Positions 41,668-45,766 of a stretch of DNA of 45,766 bases are shown piece by piece (the stretch's first letter is position 1; every line of letters begins with the position of its first letter). This DNA is from Shewanellaceae bacterium UBA2521 (lineage in GTDB: Bacteria > Pseudomonadota > Gammaproteobacteria > Enterobacterales > Shewanellaceae), in contig DDNL01000025.1 in the NCBI GenBank assembly GCA_002341165.1, positions 11,326 through 57,091 on the forward strand, in the 5' to 3' direction. The notes under the pieces were generated by a model that made no database searches, was not told where the DNA came from, and saw nothing but the letters and a program-made list of their open reading frames with translations. The position numbers were made by a program, and so were the translations under genes.

Positions 41668-42744
41668 ATGGATACAGAACATATCATGAAACCTAGTTGT
41701 AAATTTTTGAGAGGTTTTCTCCTCTTTTTCTTTGCTTTTTTATCGTGCTTTACGCAAGCACAAGAAGCTTTACCAAAACCCATTCAACTGAACACTTATC
41801 TTGCTATTGATGACGAAGAGATTACACCAGAAACTTGGAAACAAATCTCATTAGTGGCCAAGGGAACCGATTCAGATGTAGAGATTCATCTATTACGCCC
41901 AATATGGTGGATAGAGCAGACAGGTGCAGTTGTCGGCGAAAGCATTCATTTATCGATGCCAGAAATGGGTGTAAATGGCAAAGCTAAAGTTTTAGCCATA
42001 GTGCCCACCAAAGCAGATTCAAGAAAGAATACAGACCCTAACTATAAAGCTGTGACGGGTAAGTTCATTCATGACAATGCTGAAGTTATTAACCTCTACT
42101 TTACCCATCAAGAAACAGAACCGCTCGGCGTAACACCTAATCATTTACTTTGGTCAGTCACGCATGGTGGATGGATGCATGCAGGCGAGCTTAAAGTTGG
42201 TCATGTCGTTAAAACCAAAACCGGTACTGAGACTCTCGTCAAAAAAGAGAACAAACCCGGCCGCCACAAAGTCTATAACCTTGAAGTCCACCAGTCCCAC
42301 ACGTATTATGTTTCGAACATTGGGGTGCTGGCGCATAATACGAAGCCGGGGTTAGAAGAGAATAGCAAAAGAGATCTCTCTCAAAATTTAGCTGATAAAG
42401 CCCATCATTTATCAAGCTCTAAAAGAAAGGGATTAAATACAGTCGCAGTTATTAAGCATCAAGATGGTAAGATTACTATTGGAAGAAACTCTGGGAATAC
42501 AAATCAGAGTGAAATTATTTCAAATGCATTAGATAATGCTAGGTGTAATGCATATGGAGGTCAGTGTGCTGAGATTAATGCATTATCAAGAGCTGTTAAT
42601 AAAGGTAGAAGCCTTGAAAATGCAACAATCACTGTAAGCAATGTTCGAGGTAAAACAAGTGCCAAACATGGAACACATAAACCTCCATGTGAAACTTGCT
42701 CTGATGTTTTAGATGAGCTTAAAGTGGAGCTTAAAAATGATTAA
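41668..42744 (+). CDS. Secreted Hint-domain toxin with YwqJ-like deaminase tip
   Basis: 358 residues. The ATG at 41668 has GGGGA 8 bases before; an ATG six codons on lacks one. Parts: Sec signal (GFLLFFFAFLSC, cut near AQA, residue 31); Hint domain (about 40-224) with LGVTPNHLLWSV, HAGELKVGHVV and the closing VYNLEVHQSHTYYVS and VLAHN; then a 130-residue tip with a deaminase zinc site, Cys300-Ala-Glu302 (GGQCAEINAL) and PPCETC (339-344), as in YwqJ-type toxin deaminases. The usual self-splicing cysteine at the Hint start is not evident; this lineage reads LLRPIWWIEQTGAVVGE there. Polymorphic-toxin Hint domains release the tip after VLAHN. The tip should deaminate a nucleic acid or nucleotide in a rival cell. 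The next gene overlaps by 8 bases and is likely its immunity gene. Confidence 0.85.
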   Translation: MDTEHIMKPSCKFLRGFLLFFFAFLSCFTQAQEALPKPIQLNTYLAIDDEEITPETWKQISLVAKGTDSDVEIHLLRPIWWIEQTGAVVGESIHLSMPEMGVNGKAKVLAIVPTKADSRKNTDPNYKAVTGKFIHDNAEVINLYFTHQETEPLGVTPNHLLWSVTHGGWMHAGELKVGHVVKTKTGTETLVKKENKPGRHKVYNLEVHQSHTYYVSNIGVLAHNTKPGLEENSKRDLSQNLADKAHHLSSSKRKGLNTVAVIKHQDGKITIGRNSGNTNQSEIISNALDNARCNAYGGQCAEINALSRAVNKGRSLENATITVSNVRGKTSAKHGTHKPPCETCSDVLDELKVELKND

Positions 42745-43216
42745 AAGATTAATGAATAATCGTAAAATGCAAGCATATTCAGCCATATGCTTATTAGAAT
42801 GCTGTAGGCAAAAGTCGATAATTGATCCAGAGTTGAACAACTTGATTTTGTATTTACTCAGCATATTAAAAGCGACTGATTTAACCATTTGGGATCAAGA
42901 AATATGTGATGTTGATATACCAGGAAGAGGTGAGGAATTGCCTGATAGAGTAATGGTGAAAATAAAAAATGAAGAACAACCCATATTTGTTGAGCTTATC
43001 AATAATTGCACAGAAATTGGTATAGCTGATATGTATGGTGCGAATACAAATGCACCAGAACACCATTATCTGGAAAGTCTTAATAATTGCAAACAGCTAG
43101 GTGTTGAACTGCCTAGGATCGATCCCATCTTAGAAATTGAAAATGGTAATAATCCGTGGGGCAATGCTATAAGTAGTGCAGAATATAAAAATATACTTGA
43201 TTATTATGGCTTATAA
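42737..43216 (+). CDS. Putative immunity protein for the deaminase toxin
   Basis: A 159-residue acidic, apparently cytoplasmic protein starting at the ATG at 42737, which overlaps the toxin stop by 8 bases (GGAG 8 bases before). It has no signal peptide or membrane helix. Features: short basic start (MIKRLMNNRKM), helical first half, then an acidic second half (CDVDIPGRGEELPD, IADMYGANTNAPEHHYLESL, ILEIENGNNPWG). Not recognised as a named immunity family; role inferred from gene order, size, coupling and lack of signal peptide. Highly AT-rich, like the toxin tip, in keeping with acquisition as a pair. Confidence 0.65.
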   Translation: MIKRLMNNRKMQAYSAICLLECCRQKSIIDPELNNLILYLLSILKATDLTIWDQEICDVDIPGRGEELPDRVMVKIKNEEQPIFVELINNCTEIGIADMYGANTNAPEHHYLESLNNCKQLGVELPRIDPILEIENGNNPWGNAISSAEYKNILDYYGL

Positions 43217-43441
43217 AAAAACATTTATTGTCGAAAAATTTTAAATGCTTAGCTACAACAAAAGTGTCTGCACTACGTTTTATGAACTTGCAAGATAATT
43301 ATATCTGAAATCCGTGTAACTATGATTTAACAAAAATTTGCAACAGATTTATTTGAACGAGTTAAGATTGGCTATATGAATTAAAGCAGATACTCAAATG
43401 ATTCTTTTTATGATTGCCATATAGTTTCATCTTGTAAACCG

Positions 43442-43538
43442 TGTGCCCAAAATGTGCCCATCTATAGACTAAAGGAGACGACGTTAGACTATGGTTAATC
43501 TTTAAACAGTGGTCTAGCGTGGTCTAACGTAGTCTGGC
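43442..43538. repeat. Arm-type integrase site array next to attR
   Basis: TGTGCCCA occurs twice 11 bp apart (43442-43449, 43453-43460). TAGACT occurs twice (43465-43470 and 43485-43490) in the inverse sense to three tandem 10-mers GTGGTCTAGC, GTGGTCTAAC, GTAGTCTGGC (43509-43538). This dense repeat cluster, ending 14 bp before attR, is typical of integrase and excisionase binding sites. The rest of the spacer between the immunity gene and here shows nothing. Confidence 0.65.
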
Positions 43539-43552
43539 TTTCCCTATGTTTT

Positions 43553-43579
43553 GGTTCGAATCCCTCCACTCCTGCCACA
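43553..43579 (+). repeat. attR: copy of tRNA-Trp 3' end
   Basis: 27-base perfect copy of 35981-36007, containing the T-arm and acceptor 3' strand with CCA but no tRNA 5' part. Marks the right end of the island. Confidence 0.92.
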
Positions 43580-43885
43580 TTTTCACAGAAAAAACCGCAT
43601 TACAGCAATCTTTCTAAACAAATCCCCTCTTTCCTTCCCTTGTCGTCAATTGACATCAAATGGAATAACTGTATATTCATTGTGAACTTAATTTTTACGG
43701 AATAAAAATGCGTTGAAGTAGTCATGAATACAATCAAATAATCATTTCTCAAAACGGTTAAACCTAAAAACAGATCCAACCATAACTAAGGTCTGCTCTA
43801 AGAGCCAACCTGAAAAATATGTACGTAACACGCATATCAACATCATCCATTTCTTTTTGCAAAAAAAGATATTATGCAGCAAAAA
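43580..43885. other. Host spacer after attR with an orphan promoter
   Basis: About 300 bp that lay directly behind tRNA-Trp before the insertion. No gene of useful length. A strong plus-strand promoter (43650-43677) points into it, so it might make a small RNA of up to roughly 190 bases before the convergent hydrolase gene. A weak stem TCTTTTT/AAAAAAAGA near 43851-43869 could end it. Confidence 0.4.
43650..43677 (+). promoter_or_regulatory. Strong orphan sigma-70 promoter
   Basis: Perfect TTGACA (43650-43655), 16-base spacer, TATATT (43672-43677). Downstream on this strand there is no gene; a three-codon frame (ATG CGT TGA) is all that follows nearby. Confidence 0.5.
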
Positions 43886-44821
43886 TCATATATGTTGTTC
43901 AAAAAATCTAAGTGTTTGTTCGATAACTTGATTACGTAACAAATCTTGCTCTATTAAAATCTGATGCCCAGCCTGCTCAATATAAGACAAGTGAACATAG
44001 TCATGCTGAGAAGCAAACTCTTCTTGAGCTCGATTCAAAACAATTTGTTCCTGACCAGCTTGGAAGATAAGGCAAGGCGTTTTCAATAAGAGACGCTTTC
44101 TATAGAGCTGCTCACAAGCACGTAGAGCCTCACGCACCCACTGATAACTTGGAGCTCCAATCTGAGCATGCTCATGCTGTGCAAGAATCTGCTGATAACG
44201 CTGATAGCGTATTGCATCTGTGCTTATTTTATTGTCATTAAAAGCGACGGACTGGTAAGAGCGACCAAAAGGAATGTAGTGCTGTGCTCCTACGAGTAAG
44301 CTCGATAGATAAAGGAAAGAGCTCACAACTATTTTAGGCAGAGGAAGCTTGATGCCTAACATAGGTGCAACTAAAGCAATAGCTTGAAACTGAGTTGGCT
44401 TTTCTAGAGCTGCATACAGTGCAATAGCTCCTCCCATAGAGTGCGCCAATACGCAATAAGGTAGATGGGTTTGGGGCAAAACATGATCAACAAAATAAAA
44501 AAGATCTTGGTGGTATTGTGCGAAAAGATTGATATGACCTACTTGTGGATCTTCTAAGATACGTTGAGATAGCCCCTGCCCTCGATGATCGAGCGCATAC
44601 ACATTGTATCCTTGTAAAGCAAAATCATATATAACTTCACTGTATACAAGATAGGTTTCCGTGCGTCCAGGGAGAACAAGCAGCTGTGCTTTTGCATCGG
44701 GCTGCTCATAACTCATGTAATGAATTTTAGTCCCATCAAAACTCAAGAAATGGCGCTGCTGTACTTTTTGCATAAACGCATGCTGCTGCTCTAACGAGAA
44801 CGCATGTGGAATACCATACAT
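43886..44821 (-). CDS. Alpha/beta hydrolase, lysophospholipase / monoacylglycerol lipase type
   Basis: A 311-residue serine hydrolase. Nucleophile Ser128 in AHSMGG, oxyanion region LVLPGRTE, the PldB/MGL-type sequence ALDHRGQGLS (77-86) and the catalytic histidine in QAGHQIL near 285. No signal peptide, so it is probably cytoplasmic or loosely membrane-bound, as E. coli PldB. It hydrolyses lysophospholipids or monoacylglycerols; the exact substrate cannot be read. First host gene right of the island, convergent with it. Confidence 0.85.
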   Translation of the reverse strand: MYGIPHAFSLEQQHAFMQKVQQRHFLSFDGTKIHYMSYEQPDAKAQLLVLPGRTETYLVYSEVIYDFALQGYNVYALDHRGQGLSQRILEDPQVGHINLFAQYHQDLFYFVDHVLPQTHLPYCVLAHSMGGAIALYAALEKPTQFQAIALVAPMLGIKLPLPKIVVSSFLYLSSLLVGAQHYIPFGRSYQSVAFNDNKISTDAIRYQRYQQILAQHEHAQIGAPSYQWVREALRACEQLYRKRLLLKTPCLIFQAGQEQIVLNRAQEEFASQHDYVHLSYIEQAGHQILIEQDLLRNQVIEQTLRFFEQHI

Positions 44822-44856
44822 AGCTTTACTTCATTCCTTTTTGCATACAGCGTCGT

Positions 44857-45171
44857 TTAGCTTGAAAGCTGTTTGCTTTCCTCTTTGACAGTCGCCTGAG
44901 GATTTTGTTTTGCAGTTATGGCCAAAGCAGCAACATGTTTGTCATACCACTCTTGTGATGACATACCGTATATTTTAATGTTAGCCTGCTCTTGATTCAC
45001 TTCCATACCTAAGCTTTCAGCACAAGATTGATACCAGTGACTTAAGCAATCACGACAAAACCCTGCAGATTTCATCATATCCTCATTGGTCACATCGGTT
45101 TTACGCTGTAAGAACTGAACTAAGTTACGAAAGGCAGCAGCTTCTACTTCTATCTCTGTTTTTTTATCCAT
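44857..45171 (-). CDS. DUF1244 family protein
   Basis: 104 residues from the ATG at 45171 (GGAG 8 bases before; the frame is open to 45216 but its extra codons are unlike the family). MMKSAGFCRDCLSHWYQSCA and IYGMSSQEWYDKH are DUF1244 hallmarks, with a conserved Cys pair (CRDC). Small cytoplasmic helical protein of unknown function. A KQ-rich tail follows the domain. Confidence 0.85.
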   Translation of the reverse strand: MDKKTEIEVEAAAFRNLVQFLQRKTDVTNEDMMKSAGFCRDCLSHWYQSCAESLGMEVNQEQANIKIYGMSSQEWYDKHVAALAITAKQNPQATVKEESKQLSS

Positions 45172-45237
45172 GATTTCAACTCCACACTCACAATACTCTG
45201 CTTGAGCATAGCACATATAAACAAGCTAAGAAGGAAC

Positions 45238-45714
45238 TCAAGCTACTTTAGATTGAATCGATACGCAGAGAGATTTGAGTGCCTCAGCTTCAGTTAAAAT
45301 ACGATCCTGATAGGAAGCTTCCAAAGTCATACGTTCTATATCAAACCGCATGATTTCTTGGCGCTTATAGTCCTTGCGTGAAACGCCAATTGGCTGATGT
45401 TTAATTTTTTCATAGAGCTCATGTAAAGCAGGATAATTTGCTTTCTTTAAAGTCTCATGAGGCTCTTTTTGCAAGAGATATGCAATGCGTATTGTTCCCT
45501 CAGCTATTTCACATTGATGCGCGCACATAGCAGCTGTGATAATCCGCAAACTTTCTACCTGTTCCTGAGACATCTTATTTTGCTTAAGTTCGCTTTGTAT
45601 TTTATCTTGTAACTGCTTTTGCTTTTGCTGACGCAGTAAATAAAGCAAATAAGTAGCATAACTCAACAGGCCTAATACAATCAAAGTGGCTAGAACGATA
45701 AACAACACACTCAT
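45238..45714 (-). CDS. DUF2489 membrane-anchored protein
   Basis: 158 residues: one N-terminal membrane helix (about 3-26), a short K/Q-rich coiled coil, then the DUF2489 domain with SLRIITAAMCAHQCEIAEGTIR. Function unknown; family members sit next to yihI and hemN in many gammaproteobacteria. The ATG follows the upstream gene's stop by 5 bp, so both share a transcript. Confidence 0.8.
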   Translation of the reverse strand: MSVLFIVLATLIVLGLLSYATYLLYLLRQQKQKQLQDKIQSELKQNKMSQEQVESLRIITAAMCAHQCEIAEGTIRIAYLLQKEPHETLKKANYPALHELYEKIKHQPIGVSRKDYKRQEIMRFDIERMTLEASYQDRILTEAEALKSLCVSIQSKVA

Positions 45715-45719
45715 TCGAC

Positions 45720-45766
45720 TTACTCCGACTCAAACCTACTTAGCAAATCATCATCAGATTCTGTGC
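45720..45766 (-). CDS. C-terminal end of a gene upstream of DUF2489 (possibly yihI)
   Basis: The last 14 complete codons read TESDDDLLSRFESE before TAA (45720-45722). The acidic DDDLL ending and the DUF2489 gene 5 bp downstream recall YihI, the activator of the GTPase Der. Too short to be sure. Confidence 0.35.
   Translation of the reverse strand, partial: TESDDDLLSRFESE

Larger units (their letters stand above)
35981..43579 (+). mobile_element. Integrated element in tRNA-Trp (about 7.6 kb)
   Basis: Bounded by a perfect 27-bp direct repeat made of the tRNA 3' end (35981-36007 and 43553-43579), with more imperfect identity over the next ~18 bases (TTCACAG and A-run shared). A tyrosine integrase lies 170 bp inside attL, reading inward. 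Content: integrase, coiled-coil protein, AlpA-like regulator, gpD remnant, small membrane protein, second tyrosine recombinase, HEPN protein, toxin and immunity gene. There is no replication or packaging gene, so this is a genomic island or satellite rather than a full prophage. Two recombinases suggest it is composite. Confidence 0.9.

Noticed and set aside
43553..43579. Second tRNA-Trp gene
   Set aside because: Only the T-arm and acceptor 3' strand are present; no 5' acceptor, D arm or anticodon arm. It is the attR copy.
1..45766. CRISPR array, rRNA genes or insertion sequences
   Set aside because: No regularly spaced repeats, rRNA-like sequence, transposase frames or terminal inverted repeats were seen anywhere in the window.

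Overview
The window is a stretch of AT-rich chromosome from a gammaproteobacterium. The evidence is the trxA | rhlB-gppA arrangement known from enterics, paired gspA-gspB type II secretion genes, an EF-P/EpmA/EpmB set, and a DUF2489 gene behind what looks like the end of yihI. Genus or family could not be fixed by reading alone. Most genes are housekeeping or envelope genes, and one tRNA-borne integrated element interrupts them.

Layout. 1-2470: thioredoxin start (minus) divergent from rhlB-gppA. 2488-6166 (minus): SH3-domain membrane protein, PiT phosphate permease with its DUF47 partner, and a voltage-gated-type ion channel. 6425-14226 (minus): an exported subtilase, a giant exported protein of about 1,636 residues whose middle resembles the TcdA/TcdB pore region, and a small beta-barrel. 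These have their own promoters and terminators, and a CRP-like site lies upstream of the giant gene. 14333-16558: map and cca (TTG start). 16701-20760: gspA-gspB, glutathionyl-hydroquinone reductase and a zinc-ribbon membrane protein. 20757-23415: epmB, efp and epmA, the full beta-lysylation module for EF-P. 23417-30904 (minus): FTR1, P19, DUF2318 protein, two FtsX-type permeases, ABC ATPase and a thioredoxin-like lipoprotein. This is the gene order of the Campylobacter jejuni p19 (Cj1658-1664) and E. coli F11 fet iron-uptake loci, with a Fur-box-like site before it and an intrinsic terminator inside it. 31053-35772: a metzincin lipoprotein, small exported proteins and a beta-barrel candidate, plus an 887-bp spacer with no gene.

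35929-36005 is tRNA-Trp(CCA). Its last 25 bases plus two more recur at 43553-43579, so 35981-43579 is an integrated element of about 7.6 kb. It carries an integrase beside attL, a coupled coiled-coil gene, an AlpA-like regulator, the C-terminal part of a phage tail hub protein (gpD) cut off at its 5' end, a small membrane protein coupled to a second intact tyrosine recombinase, a HEPN-type protein, and a short secreted toxin (signal peptide - Hint domain - YwqJ-like deaminase) overlapping its likely immunity gene. The two recombinases and the severed gpD suggest a composite of two elements with defence or competition cargo near attR. After attR come an alpha/beta hydrolase, a DUF1244 gene and a DUF2489 gene.

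The most interesting parts are the compact Sec-Hint-deaminase toxin/immunity pair on the tRNA-Trp island, the two-integrase layout with a gpD stump, and the giant pore-like exported protein beside a subtilase.
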